Origin: Anisakis pegreffii
Taxonomy: Eukaryota; Nematoda; Chromadorea; Rhabditida; Anisakidae
Assembly (NCBI GenBank): GCA_035041965.1
Contig: JAPYMA010003004.1
Span: forward strand, 96,474-160,473
DNA: 64,000 nucleotides
Reading direction: 5' to 3'
Below the pieces are notes generated by a model. That model was given only the letters and a program-made list of their open reading frames with translations. It was not told the DNA's origin and made no database searches. Within the stretch, counting starts at the first letter, position 1, and each line of letters starts with the position of its first letter. The position numbers and the translations under genes are program-made. Below are positions 15,101-28,357 of this stretch, one piece after another.

Positions 15101-17587
15101 TTTGAGATAAATCGCATTCGAGCAACATCAAACAAAACCAACTCGATTGTTGATTCAATGCTGTCAAGTCTGTGACATTTGCTGATGATGAATTCGTTTG
15201 ATTATTACAACCGTTCACTGTTGGCGGTGTCTTCGTAACGGCGCATTGTATACGCTTTAGTGCCTCATGATCGGGCTGTGGTTTACGTGAACCGAAACGT
15301 GTGACAGCAAATGTGCCGCATGAGAATACCTGCTCAGGTATTTGAGTGAAACGGAACACTATCTTTGGTACCTGTCGAGAAGTTTCACATTCACAAATAA
15401 TCAACAAACGTGAACAAAAAATACTTCACTATGTACTTCGATTGCAATGAAAACTCAATTAAACTTAAAAATTGATGCTTAAATGTAGAGTCGTTTATAG
15501 CAGTGTATAATTTTAAGCGTGTGCAACATTATACACGTAGAGATTTTTATCCTTCATAACAAAATATTCGGAATATTTGTAATTCACGACAATAAACTAT
15601 GAACAATCGATAAGGAGAGAATATAACTGAAACAAAAATCATTACTTTGAGAGTGATGGTCTAGAAAGAAGATGCAACGAAATGGAACAAGTACTATTAA
15701 AATCGCGCATTTGAACAGTTTGTTGTGCGACAACTGATTGAAAAGTATCAAGACATATTATGATATCTAATGAGACGGATACCAATTTTAGAAGGAATAA
15801 TTAATATTCGAACGCTGCTGAGTCCAAATATTTGCAAAAGAGAATATCGCTAGTAGTGAATATCTCAACCACAAAAGTATCACTGGAGATCAATATTATA
15901 TCTCGTAGATTACAAATTAAGCCTTGAATTATATTCAAATTCATCAAATACTTTCATCTCAGCGATATGCGAATCAGTACTGCCATATTTATAGTGATTT
16001 ATCAGAGAATTCACAAATCATAACCAGCAAAACACAACTTTCCTATCCAAATTTCAATTTGGACTCCCACCGATGCTATGATATTTGGCTGACCTCTCTC
16101 TTGATTTCTGTTTTGAATGGAACAATGATTCTAAATATACAGAGAATGGTAGATGCGATTGAATTCAAACATTAATCAAAAACTCACGCTCTCAGGTGAG
16201 AACACAGCCGGACTCCAAAAGAAATCGGAATGTTGATTCCATGGAACTAGCTCAAGTCTCACATAATCAATTTCATGATTCGCATTCACCACTTGCAAAT
16301 GATTTGAGTCTAAAGGCATTAATTCCATTCAAACTTATGTGATTAATCAAATTTATAAACTGCTCATTAATTGATTTAAGCAAAAGTCAAAGCAAAGTCT
16401 TACACAAAGTGCTATTTGATATTGATTTCATGGCATCAACCCTTGACAATGCGGATGGCAGTGGTGAATAATTTTTATCGGCATTCACGTCACCTGACCA
16501 CACCGGTAATTTTGTCGGTGTAGCACCACCAACACGACAGAACACTTCACCCGCATTCCAAAACACTATCAGCTCTGCTTAAAACATATTTATTGGTCAT
16601 TTAATGAAATTTGCTATGATTTGCTATCAATTTGCTATCAAGTTTGCTATAAAAAATGAAATCAAAACGATTATTAATCAACGAGGAATTTCCTGAATAC
16701 TCTTGATTCTCATTAAAGTCCACAATTTGTTTGCTTACAACTGACCATATTTTCATTTGCTAACGGCTAATGAAAATCAAAACAAACAGCTGTTGACATA
16801 ATGTGCAATTCGAGTGTACGCAAAACAATTCAAGTTTGATCGTGAGAAAGAAAGATACCCGGGAATGCTGCAAGAAGACGGTGCATATCCAAGCATATCG
16901 TTGAGCCAATCAACATCACCAACTCAGTTGTACCAGTTGATGTATTGATACGGATTGCACGCTCATCTGCGCCTTTAATTCATCATTGTTCTGAACTGGC
17001 TACGATAGTTTTTCTGCCATGCATACCAGCCTCAATGGTCAAATCTTTTCTCATTTGCAATAACGAAAATCACTGGAGTAGTAGCATTATTATGGGGAGT
17101 TTCTTTCAGAGCAAATGGCCACTTCAACGTTACATAAAATACCAGATAGAAATATAGTGACAAGCATCACCACCACACAGCAACAAATTTAATACTCAAT
17201 TACCTTCAGCTGGATTTTCGATATTCCAGGTAGCCTTGTATTTAACCAGTAGACCATTGGCGAGTTGTTCGAAAAATATCGATAACTCAAATGATTAGTC
17301 CTTACATTAGCTGTTATAAAGTCAAGCAATTCCAGGTATCACAAATTACAATTTCTCTCATTATTTCCTTTCTTCATTTTCACTCAGAACTGTAAGTTTC
17401 TGAACGAAACGATTCTAAGCAATTTTAAACTTCCCAAAATGAATTCGAAATATACCACAGATCAAATACATTGATAAAAGATCCTACAAGAAGACAATTT
17501 GAATACAAAACTCACGCGACGCTTTGGAACTGTATGACGAACGAATCTGGACAAGAAATTCATAGCTTCTTTCAACTCCGTGTACAT
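12171..17587 (-). CDS. Tob/BTG-family antiproliferative protein (FOG-3-like)
   Basis: Exons read right to left: 17516-17587, 17204-17285, 16859-16972, about 16404-16574, about 15130-15371, 14501-14619, about 13805-14181, about 13215-13338, 12580-12700 and 12171-12346. The first three junctions and the last one keep phase. The joins around the fourth to eighth exons are not settled. Seen: BTG box A (MYTELKEAMNFLSRFV, PKRR, then LSIFFEQLANGLL and a Trp) and box B (FPELIVFWNAGEVFCRVGG). Downstream, FSCGTFAVTRFGS matches the TFAATKFGS element of Tob1/Tob2. Family knowledge: Tob/BTG proteins bind the CCR4-NOT deadenylase and repress mRNAs; C. elegans FOG-3 directs sperm fate. The long tail is Asn/Ser/Gln-rich, with a Cys cluster (YCNICNRYCN) and MCAACGMP near the end. 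The family is strong; FOG-3 orthology is inferred. Confidence 0.82.
16609..16653. repeat. Short degenerate TTTGCTAT repeat in a Tob intron
   Basis: Four closely spaced copies of a TTTGCTAT core lie in the intron between the third and fourth Tob exons. This is a small local repeat with no evident function. Confidence 0.6.
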
Positions 17588-18363
17588 GTTATCGATGGAA
17601 GATTACCAGTAATGCTATGAAAATCATATTTTTAAAGGTCGACAAAATAATCAAATAGAGCAGCATTGATACAGCGAACTGTTAAATTCAATTCTTTCAA
17701 GTCGTATTGAAACCATCCAATATTCATTAACACAATTTCCAATTATGGAATGAAATACTTGCTATCGTTAAGAAAGAAATCAATGAGTAAGTTGATCAGC
17801 GAACGCTTAGAACACCACTCCTTATGAATCTTAGCGCAAGGAATAAACGTTTAAAGATACCGCAGGTAAATGAGAATTCTGAAAGATTATTGAAGATATG
17901 ATCAAAATTGGATGCAAGCTCGCTTGAAAAGTACTTTCATTTTTTATTGTCTCGGAAGGTTTTTGATGATTGAATTCCCTTGCAATCGTCAACGACAATT
18001 CAAAAGATTTTGCGGAGTGATCATATACGCAAATGCTATACAACAACGACCTCCGTGTTACTTCCTATGACTATCATTAATAATCATAAACATGCTGAAC
18101 GTTCGAAACACTGCAATCAGCAAAACAATAGAGAAACTTCTCGACGCTGCATCATAAAAATAAAATCTGTTGACCCTAACAAGTCATCAAAACTCACGAT
18201 CCAAATCAACCACAATGAAACGCAACAACCACCTCCTGCCAGACCGTTCACATTACTGAGAAGTCGCAAGCAACTTATTAAGTTTTAGCGCAAATCCTGG
18301 AAGAAGCGTATCGTAGTTATCACGAAACTGCCCTTTCCTGTAACGAAAAGTTTTCAAATTGAT

Positions 18364-18474
18364 TGATTGGCATTAGAGTTCCCAAGCCGTGGGATGCGGC
18401 CGGCGGTCGTGGTGGTGAGCGATACCGAAGTGGGTGGCCTGAAACTTTAGGGATTAATGATGCATCATCAAAAT
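18364..18474 (+). CDS. Orphan coding-like exon, unknown product
   Basis: After a possible acceptor (GGCATTAG) a frame reads VPKPWDAAGGRGGERYRSGW and ends KSSKKL then stop. Composition is protein-like and more GC-rich than its surroundings. No family is recognised and no partner exon was joined with confidence. It could be a terminal exon, a retroposed fragment or chance. Confidence 0.25.
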
Positions 18475-18534
18475 CGTCGAAGAAACTCTAATTTTGTTGA
18501 GTCATTTCTGGTAATCTGTTTTTGCCGTCCCTGA

Positions 18535-18807
18535 GTGCAAGCGCAAACAATTGTGGTTGAGGTTAAGAGACACAAGGCTGTTCCTGACGACGATCACGTT
18601 CATTGCCTATGTATTTCGTCTGAGGACAAATTGACGGTCAACAATCGACTGAGAAATTTCGGCAACGTATTCGACTTTCTGGCAATGCATGTCATGCTTG
18701 GTCAATATGTTATCAATAAACAATTATCATATGTTGGGAAAGCAAAAAGCAAAAGTGAAGCAGAACCGTTGATAGAAATTGATAGGAGAGTGTTAACGAA
18801 TACGTAA
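18535..18807 (+). CDS. Orphan coding-like frame, unknown product
   Basis: This 90-residue open frame has balanced, protein-like composition (HVHCLCISSEDKLTVNNRLR, then a hydrophobic stretch FDFLAMHVMLGQYVIN, ending EIDRRVLTNT). No domain is recognised. It lies between two other orphan frames on the same strand, so they could be exons of one gene, but splice phases were not reconciled. Confidence 0.25.
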   Translation: MQAQTIVVEVKRHKAVPDDDHVHCLCISSEDKLTVNNRLRNFGNVFDFLAMHVMLGQYVINKQLSYVGKAKSKSEAEPLIEIDRRVLTNT

Positions 18808-18943
18808 ATTCAGTATAGACGAAAGTGAGTAAGTAGAGAACGGTAATTAATCAGTTTGGAATTAAACAGCAGCTGGCAGAGATGGAAACAAAGAAGAAAT
18901 TCCATACATGTGCGGAGAAAATGAAAGTTGTCGCAGGAGCTGG

Positions 18944-19051
18944 AAATTTTGGGTTGACCGTCGATAATCAATTGAATTTTGGGTTGACCGTCGATAATCA
19001 ATTGAATTTTGGGTTGACCGTCGATAATCAATTGAATTTTGGGTTGACCGT
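18944..19051. repeat. 30-bp tandem repeat (about 3.6 copies)
   Basis: The unit begins AATTTTGGGTTGACCGTCGA and continues with TAATCAATTG. The copies are identical by eye. Because 30 is a multiple of three, the plus-strand frame encodes a 10-residue repeat (NFGLTVDNQL) and the minus strand encodes IIDGQPKIQL. No evidence shows that either is translated. Confidence 0.95.
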
Positions 19052-20041
19052 CCTTTTTAACACAGCAGTCCTCTGTGTATGCTTGGGATGAACCTCAAAT
19101 TGAGCCTCTTGATAGGCCTCAGTTCAAGCGTTCTGTAAGTCTTGCCCTAATCCCAGTAAATTTTAAAAAATTTCAGTCTGAGCCTAATGATTAGCTTCAT
19201 TCTAAGCACTTGGTAAGCTTAAGCCTCGGTCAGATGCTGAGTTTGTCCTGAGCCCTGTGGTGAGCGTCATGTTAGCGCAATTTCGGTTTTGGGTCTAAGC
19301 CTATGTCCCGTGTTAATTCTCCTAGATCTTGGAAAAAAGCTCACGCTAAGTGTGGATCTATACCTCACTCTGACCCTAGGCGCTTGTTAACCGAGGAGAA
19401 TTTTATTATGTTTCCTGCAAAAGTTTAAGAAATGCTGAATGCTGTTTGTTGCTGAATGAAGCAGAGTTAAAACATATCTTGCCCTTAGATGACATAATTT
19501 CAAATAGTTCAGATTCATATCGAACGTCGATTTTTAAATGTTTTGATTTCGACTTCAGAAGTTGGCCACATGATGATTCACCTCCATTCCTCTCAAGATC
19601 ACTGTTTATCTTCGTTCAACTTTTTCACTCCAACCCTAATGTAAAACTGCACTGAATGTCGTTCAATCTTCATCACCGTGAGTTTTTCGCTTAATCATAA
19701 TCTCACATTCACGTGAGAGGGATAAGGCGACCGCACTAAGCATGACGAGTCAACCTGAGAAAGGAGTATTCAAATATGACTTACAACTGTTTCGAATTTA
19801 TCTTGGGCCATTTGGGGCCCTCATTGACCTCACTTGGTGTCCCTGTGGACCGCATCCTGGTGGAATTCCGAGAAACGTTGAGAGCTGCATTTGATGCATT
19901 CGCGGGCTGCAGATTGGCCGGGCATGACTTATCTTTACGAATCATCCAAAATAATTGTTTATTGATTCATTTAAGCAGCAATTACGACTCATTACGAGTT
20001 TACGCTTCTCTTTTCATTATGGACAAAAAATTCAAGTACCG

Positions 20042-20218
20042 CGCATCAAAATTGCTAAGCCACCTCCCAGTCGCATATATTCTGTTCGATATTGCGAAAC
20101 TTCAGCGATGCCAATATGTTCTTCCAGTGGATATGTTACTCCAACTGATTTTTTGAATTTTTCCACCCTGGGAAGAGACTATCAAAAGCTTTACAACGAT
20201 TTCGATATACCGTCAACA
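20042..20218 (+). CDS. Possible terminal exon of an unknown gene
   Basis: The frame reads IAKPPPSRIYSVRYCETSAM and ends RDYQKLYNDFDIPST followed by TAA. Composition is strongly protein-like (Pro/Ser/Tyr-rich). An acceptor-like TTCAAG lies directly upstream at about 20036-20041. Another frame at 19776-20156 (VDRILVEFRETLRAAFDAFAG) could supply an upstream exon. The protein is not recognised. Confidence 0.3.
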
Positions 20219-21328
20219 TAATAACATAACCTCATTTTTTCACATTGATCAGGAAATTATTCCAGTTTTGTTCGATTTCGTGAACATGAAGCATGAAACA
20301 ATTCGATTTTAAATTTCTCCTTATAGCAGAGGAACCCCCAAATTGTAGCAAAGAGACAGTATTTCGGTGTAAATTTTAACTGAACTGCTGCAATTGCTGT
20401 TCTGATCGTGGGGATGAAATAATCTTGCTACACGTGCCGAGATGTCCCCATCAAAACTGCCATATAAATGGAATATACACACATTCAAGAATTGATTGAT
20501 TAACATATCGATTAAAATTTATTCATCCATAAACAATATAAATGCACGCAGTCGATCAGACTACAAAGTCGAAGGCAACGCGAAAACCCGCATATGAATA
20601 GCATCGAAATTCAGAAGATATAAAAATCAATGTGAAGGCACTTTCACGCAAATCGAGCAATCATTACTCCGCATAACAATAACAACAACGATAACGGTAA
20701 GATACTACGATTGTTTTCAGGTTCTAATCGCCGTAGAATATCAAATAATGTTTAATTCTAGGTGACCGACTGATTGACACAGATGTGCAGGCAAAGCTAA
20801 TTCTGAATTAACGGTGGTCACAACGAAACAGCTGTATTTATCAATACGATGAAGCTTCAGAGATGAAATTGTCGCAGTCATTCGGTTTTTTCGAACTTGA
20901 TTCCCCTAATCTGCATAGAAGATACCCCCATTTTGGTGATCGTAATTGAGATTTCATAAAAAAAATAGTTGGCTCATTCATGTATACCATAAAAAAAGCA
21001 GTCGTAAAAGTGCAAGTGTTAAAACCATGTAACGGACAAGTATTATAACGTTCGAAATATAGTTATAATTGTCATTATTATTGTCGTGATGATCCTATAT
21101 GAAGTGACCTAACCTAAATTAGTGTGAACTTGGGATTCGAATTTTCTCAGAAATAATCCACATGAAATCTTATTCGGGTGAGTCAAAGTACAAAAACACC
21201 GTTAATGAATACTAGTGTGAACTTGGGATTCGAAATCGAGCAATACCATGGAAGTATCGTTCGGTGAGATTACTGTCAATATTTGTTCAGAAAAATTATT
21301 AAGAAAATGCAGTTGATTGTGCTTATTC

Positions 21329-24300
21329 TCAAACATTCCATACCTCCTCACCAGATTTGTGATTTTCATTGTTATCATTTATCAAGAAATCACTTTTATT
21401 AATGCAGTTTTCGGGTTCCTTAGGTACAGGATCGCTAATTCGTGGTTGCAGTCGCTGCATAATACTACTAGTGGTACCGTTAGCGATGAACGACGGAACA
21501 TCATAACGTAATGGCTTAGATGAATATGAATACCCATTCGATAATGACGACTTATACAGTTCATCAGATTGTGATGAGTCCGCAGCTAGAAACGGCATTT
21601 CTTTATAAGATGGATTATGAAGAAATGGAGAGGATATTGATGCAGATCCTTTTGAATTGATTGCATTCAAATTGGCTGATATGTTATCACTGGCCATTCC
21701 AGTTCCACTCGACAGATCCAGAGGAGTATCTGAGAGTTGCGAGACATCATTTGCTAATTCGCACGATAACAGCGCCGACGCAGAATGTGTTCTGGAATGA
21801 GAATGTGTTGGTGCCGTAACACGTGATCCTGATGAAGTTCGACCGTGATTATTTGCGTTGTTATTGAATCTGAAATTCGGTGAGACACTTCAGTGTCAAC
21901 TTCTTCGATATTATCAATTTCTACTCGGAGATATTATTGTAAGTCACGAAATATGGCAAAAGTTACGCAAATTCTCGATATTGGACTTAGAAAATGACGA
22001 GCGCACAGTTGCCAACACTGTAAAATAACACTGAAAACAAAGGCGACTTACTTTCAGTAAAAAACATTTACTGTTAACCTATTCTAACGCAAGAAAATAC
22101 CATTTTAAATATATAAATGATAGAATCAAAGAAAAAATAAACCATGAATGAGACTGAAGAGATTGAAAGAGTTCTAACCGATTCCTGACTCGATCAGTCG
22201 TAAAACATCGTCTGTCGGCGATTTTCAAACGCATTTGTTCCATTCGAGCCATATCCTCTCGAAATCTATGAATATTCATATCATCACAACGTAATTCATT
22301 TGTCGTATTCTGCTTCTAAAACTGGAACAAGAAATGAGTTAAAAATCATCGCACCTGCGTTCATCACCGCTACGAAGACGGTCGATTTCCCTCTGCAAAA
22401 GATTCACACGACTCTCCGAATTTTTCCGTTCCTCTTCCAATTTCTCACTTAATCGTTGTTTCTCTTCGGTTAATTCAGCTATTTTTCGATCTTTCTCACT
22501 TTTTTCCTCTTCCATTCTTTTCAATTTACCCGACCTGAACTCATTTATGATTTCATACACAATCAGTTGAATAATTCTCAAAATCTCGCAACATCAACGC
22601 AAATATCCAGATGAGTTATCGAATGTTCACTTGCAAAATACATACAGTGTGTCGGACTGTGTCGCGATTGCCATTTTATTGCGTTGCATTTCCTCGTGGA
22701 ACTTTGCTTCTAGCTCAATGACACTCTTCTCCAACTGCATTATGCGGTCATCTGTATTCATTATTCAGTAATCATTTTAATTCAATCACTTCATCAGTCT
22801 TTTTCAAACAACAGTCGAAGTTTTCCACTTGCAGTTGAGTTTTTTCACGACCCCACTACTCTTCTAGCTTTTTATTTTGCAGCATTGATCAGTTCCGCCC
22901 ACAAAATGTCAAAGCATCTCTCATAGAGGTGAGCTACCTGTTCCATTTCATTCAATTCTAACCACCATCCAAACGTATTCATTTCTTAAAGAATCATCGA
23001 AATAAAAAAGCGGCATAAACAAGAGCAAGAGCAATAAAAGTTTAATGATTGATTGACCTTTGGCATGAAGTGATTTTTTGAGTTTCGCGACAGTTTCTTC
23101 ACTATCTGGACTTCGAGCACCAGCGCTCTTCTTCACACCGACCGAGACGCTTTCCTTAGCAATCTGCATCTTTAGCTGAGCATTTTCCATCTCTAGTTGA
23201 GATCGTTCCCGATTCCATTCCTCTTCTCTTTTTTGCTTATCCAATACTGACTTCTGAAGTTCACTGCTGCACAATTTGAGCAGTTTTGAGACTTGTGAAA
23301 GTATAGTATCATTTCTTAATCATATGACGAATAAATGAGGCAGTAAACGAGACTAGATATAATGTTTGAAAAAATGTCGATGAATATCCGAACGGAATAG
23401 ATATTTATAGATCAATATGAATTTTTGTAAACATCGCATCATAGCGTGTAAGAGGGCTGAAATAATTTGGGTTAGGTTTGCGAGGATTTTGTCAGCAAAA
23501 CAATTTTTGAATAAGTAGATAAATGAATACATTTCAGTCCCGAAGGAGATGAATACGTACTCACTCACCTCAACAGCTCTTTGTAAAGCTGCGGCCCGTT
23601 CGGCACCAGCCGTGAGTTCTTCAACTTCCTTATCCTTACGCCAAACCTTTTCTTGGGCGTTACTGAGAGCCTTTTCGAGAATCTGAGGAACAAATTCACT
23701 GCATTTTTTACATTCAATGAGCGTTTACATTATTACTGTTTACATTATTCGCATACGAATCCTTTAGGAATAACAAACAAAATATGAAAACTCATTAGCA
23801 GATATTTTCGGTTGGAAACACAGTTGTTGATTTAAAAAATCACAGCATTTACCTGTATATGATTTCGCTGATCTTTCAGAGTGATTTCCAATGCTTCAAT
23901 ATCCATCTTTTGCCTTTCTTTACAAGCCAATAATTCTTTATCTGAAACGGTTACAATCTTACACTTTCATTAAAAACAAAAATAATGGACAGTTAGGGTG
24001 CGTGAAATCTTGATAATCAAGTAAAAGTGATGAATTGTTTATAAACATCAAAAGTATAAAAACAACAAGAGCGTCCAATTATATTACATTTGAGTTAAAC
24101 TGACTTTGTGGTATCATTTCATTGAGGATCAAATTCAGTTTATTCAACTGATCTGCCTGTGGTTCGATTTGTAATCGTTGCGTCAACTTATCAACTTGTT
24201 CGCGTAACATCTCATTTTCTGTCGCATAACTTAAATTCATTCATTTATCACTGTATTTATTTCTATTTTTCATTCTCCTTATCTCTGTTGAAATTATTTC

Positions 24301-27300
24301 TTTCGATATTCCGTAAAAATAAATGTTGTATACAGTGATATTAATGAATGAATAATGATCTGATGAACGGAAGAGTGATAAGCAGAATCAACAAACAGAG
24401 ATCAGTCAACCGCTCACCTCATCAATTGGTTCTCGAGTTTAGCTCGGATTGTCTTCTCGAGACTATCCTGACGTTCTTTCTGAGACGTTAACGTCTCGTA
24501 TTCTCGTTCGATCGTTTCATATGCACTCTCCAGCTGAACTTGACTAGTTATTTTCAGGTAATGCGATCAGATGAATCATTCAATCGACTAGCGTTTACTG
24601 GTAAATTTCAATCAGAATTGAACTCAGATACAATTTTATTCTATCAAACCCGACTGAATTTGATTATAAGTTCCTAAAATTGATTCTTATGGCACTTATG
24701 AGTATAGCAAAATTAGTCGGAAGTAATGACCAAGAATGGGAAATTGAAAATTTGGAAGAACAACAACAGAAAATGCATTTCAAAACAATAATAGCAATAC
24801 AATAATAATAGAAGTTTGCACGATCTATACACACTATTATAGCATATATGCAACTACTAGTACATATGGATTGTGCAAACGAAACTGGGAAGAAACGGAA
24901 GAGATGAGTGAACAAATGAAGTGAACAAACTTGCTGTAAACGAGTTGTTTTCTTTTTCAAGAATTCGCATTGTTGTTTCAATGAAGAATTCTCATCTTGA
25001 AGTGCTGTCAGAAGTTTCTGACTGGTTAAGAGTTTTGCTTTGAGAGAGGACGCATTTTCACGCGTTGATGCTTCAACGGATGCTTCTTTTGAAGAAGATG
25101 CGTGTGCATATGATGGTGGTTCTGATTCACCGATTCTTTAATTCGGTTAGCATTAATATTACGATCGACCGCATTAATACGATGGCGAAAGCAATACTGA
25201 TCTTTTTCTTTTTTAAGATACCACAAAGAGCAAATTAAATTTTTTTGTATTCACTGAGATTTCGTCAGAACTATTTGAACATCATGAGATCGACATCGAA
25301 TAAATTATCTCGAATCGTGGGAGAGATTTTATAAGGTATGCCCAAACTGAAGGTTATAGCGTATAGACGCAGCAAAAGATGAAACAACAAAGAATACATT
25401 TCGTTTTTTTGATCAGCGATCGTGATGAGGCATGGTTGTGAATGACTCATTGGGGGTATTTGAGGTGCTGAGGAGGACGGACTCGCGAAACTTCTGAAAT
25501 CATCTCAAGTTTAATATCTCCGTACTCCTCGAATATCATTTGCTGTTTGATATTGAATCACATTCCCCTAACAAACTGGGTAAAATTATCGAAGGAACTG
25601 GATGTTGTTTTTCATGATAATAAATAAGGTTGAATAGCAAAGAATCACGAATGCCTTCTTGCATTCTGATGAGTGTTCTGTATAGAGAGAATAGCAACAA
25701 AAATTATTGGTGAGAACAATAGGGACGATATTGACGATCATTAATAGAGAAAAGAATACTCAATGAAATTAACTGAAATTAAATGACACCTGATAATTTC
25801 ATGGTTGCTGTGAACTGACATGCATTGCTGTTGTTTTTGCTGTTGTTGCAGAACTTGCGACTGATATTTATCAATCATATGCTGCAACTGAGCATCTTCT
25901 ATTTGTTCTTTCTCAAGTCCATTCGCTGAAACTTCTGACGGTTCAACGATAGATGTTGAAATGATTTTGTATCAGCTCATTGGGTTCAACTGAGACAGAC
26001 ATTTTTGATTCATTTATGGTTCAGACTTAATGAGTTGAGCCGTTGATTCAACTGACTCAATCTCAAAGTGATACATTGCATATATTAAAAATATTCCAAT
26101 GGATATATAATTTGCTGAAATTACATAAATTGTTAGCGAAAATTATATCAGTGAATGAACAACTCTTTGAAGAATATGAGACAAATTGCCTAATCAGCAA
26201 GTTCAAGAGAGTTAAATTTTTGATCAAATAGATAGAGCTTGACCTAGAAATGAAGTGAGAAGTGAATGAGGATAAGGAGACAAGTCATTTGAATTGAAAA
26301 TGACAATTACTATAAGAAACTGACTGAACGTTTATGAAATACATGTGTAACACTTTCATTGACAGAATACTTACATTCGAACTGAATTAGGGAAAACTGA
26401 TTCGATGTTATCAATGAAAAGGATGAATTAGTATGGTACCGACCATGCCAGCTAGCAGCACTATTACCGAAGCGTTGCATTTGTGAAATTATTTGATGAT
26501 AATTTGTTCGTTGATTTTTTCGTTTAGCGATCAAACAATGAATCATTTTAGTCAATTTATTTCATTTATTCTAATTGTAATTCACCAATACTTGATTTAA
26601 AATTTTAATTCCGAAGCCAATAATTGGAGTGAAATGAAGCAAAAAAAATCGCTTGCTGCGATATCCATTCGAAATGTGTACAGTAAACGAAACTGCAACG
26701 TGCTACATGACGGATGTTGGAAATTATTCTTCCTTTTAGAATGAATTCTAAAGTTTTTTAGAATAATTCTTTTTAGAATTCTTTCTTTCTTTTTTTCTTT
26801 TTAGAATGAAATGGAACCAATTGAAAAATGGTTTCCATTTCGTGAATCACTCTGATCTTTTTCCAATCAAAGTGCAAGTTGCCTTCGAATCTAATTTCAT
26901 AAATATTTTTGCTCGAATTAATTCATTTTCTTGTTTTTCGATTCACACTATTCCTCGACGCATAAAAACCTAAGAAATTCTACATTAGCACATCCCAAAC
27001 CACAGAATACATCACATCTAATCAGCGTTCCATCCAACTTGGAGTATCATCAATGCAGTCATTACAAATATATCACATGAAATGTTTACTCACCAATTCA
27101 TCTACAGTACTTATAATAAGATGCTCACTACTTCCATTATGTTATGAATAAACTTGTTCAAACAATTTTCTGGACTATCAAATCATAAAATTTTTATCAT
27201 TTATTTCCGTCAACAAATTTGGTTTAATTCTCCATTCCGTCTTACTGACGATGAGATTACCAGACGAAAATGAAGCAAGAAAAGAAGAGTACGCATTCTG

Positions 27301-28357
27301 AGCGATTAAAACGTACTAGAATCTATATTTCAAGTTAATTTTTTTCAAAAGCTGTACGAAAAGCACTTTAAGCAATCATCAGATAATCGTTGGAACAGAA
27401 CAGAAAAAGGAAAATTGAACTGATACATATTTAAGGTGATATTATGTTCATTTTTGCTTGATAAGTAATGATTTCATTAAGAAACATAAGTTAACATAAG
27501 ATTTAATTTATAAGAAGTTTCAACTCATTAAAAATGTTGCAGTAAATCAGTGTTCCATTGCCTTCCAATGATTTGCTCGAGTGAAAAGTAACACTCAAAC
27601 AGTAACCATAAGTGTTCAATTTCATACAAAAATGTACAGAAATTGACAAAGCAACTTAAAATTTTCAATCAAGGCCATGAACAGAAATCCAATGTGATGT
27701 GGGAAGTAGACATTGAAACGATGCTCAAATCAAATATCGTCGAAACTGAAGTGAGATTATTTGTTTGTAAAAGGACTGATTCGCCATCACAGAATAACCC
27801 AAAATGATTGCAGTTTCTCGTTAATGCAAAAAGTTATTACATGCGCTGAACATTACGTGCAGTGATCAAAATTTCGAACTGTTTTCCGACAGTAACTTTA
27901 TGCGAGGCTCGTACTCACTTGAAAGTTGGTTATTCTCTCACAATCAGAACACATTTCCTTCAAGAAGTCCAAAAACGCTTCTCTATCTCTGATTACAACC
28001 ATCACCAATAACTGGAAATTGCCTCCTTTGCAGAAAATTCTAATTTCGACCTGAGGATTACTTCCTTATCCATTCCGAACAGGTAGTTCTTGTTAAGCGT
28101 TCGCGAATTTTATGAGTGAAAAACGAAGAAATGAACAAAAAGTGAAAAAATTGAAAACAAATTCGGAAAAATGAGAATAAATAGAAGAGACCTTGTGATG
28201 AGTTTATTTTATTATTGGATGTCGAGATGTTGTGTGCTTCATGAAGTAATGAATTCAACAATCGACCTTCATGTAAATGCATCGGACTTACTGCATGTAC
28301 ACGCCGATCCCTCGGCTCTATCGACCAACTGCGTAATTCACGTCTTTCTTCAGACAT
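21329..28357 (-). CDS. Angiomotin-like coiled-coil protein
   Basis: At least twelve exons, right to left: 28192-28357, about 25790-25930, about 25411-25494, 24931-25133, 24418-24540, about 24115-24220, 23853-23941, 23569-23682, 23058-23270, 22646-22751, 22355-22534, 22179-22318 and 21329-21869. Seen: a Gln-rich stretch, then a PPxY motif (SEPPSYAHASS), then a long coiled coil. Segments match angiomotins in order: LTALQDENSSLKQQ, AYETIEREYETL, KDQRNHIQILEKALSNAQEK, and RIMQLEKSVIELEAKFHEEM. Family knowledge: angiomotins bind YAP WW domains through (L/P)PxY and act at cell junctions in Hippo signalling and polarity. The C-terminal exon is Ser-rich, holds TPLDLSS (a CtBP-type PxDLS motif) and ends VWNV, a possible PDZ ligand. 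Several junctions, including 22318/22355, are not phase-proven. Confidence 0.78.

Larger units (their letters stand above)
17588..21328. other. Intergenic region between the Tob and angiomotin-like genes
   Basis: The gap holds a 30-bp tandem repeat and several coding-like (+) stretches listed separately. It also holds a stretch at about 19080-19390 rich in TGAGCC/AAGCCT words. A 22-bp direct repeat (TAGTGTGAACTTGGGATTCG plus AA) occurs near 21119 and 21212. No complete gene model was reached. Confidence 0.5.
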
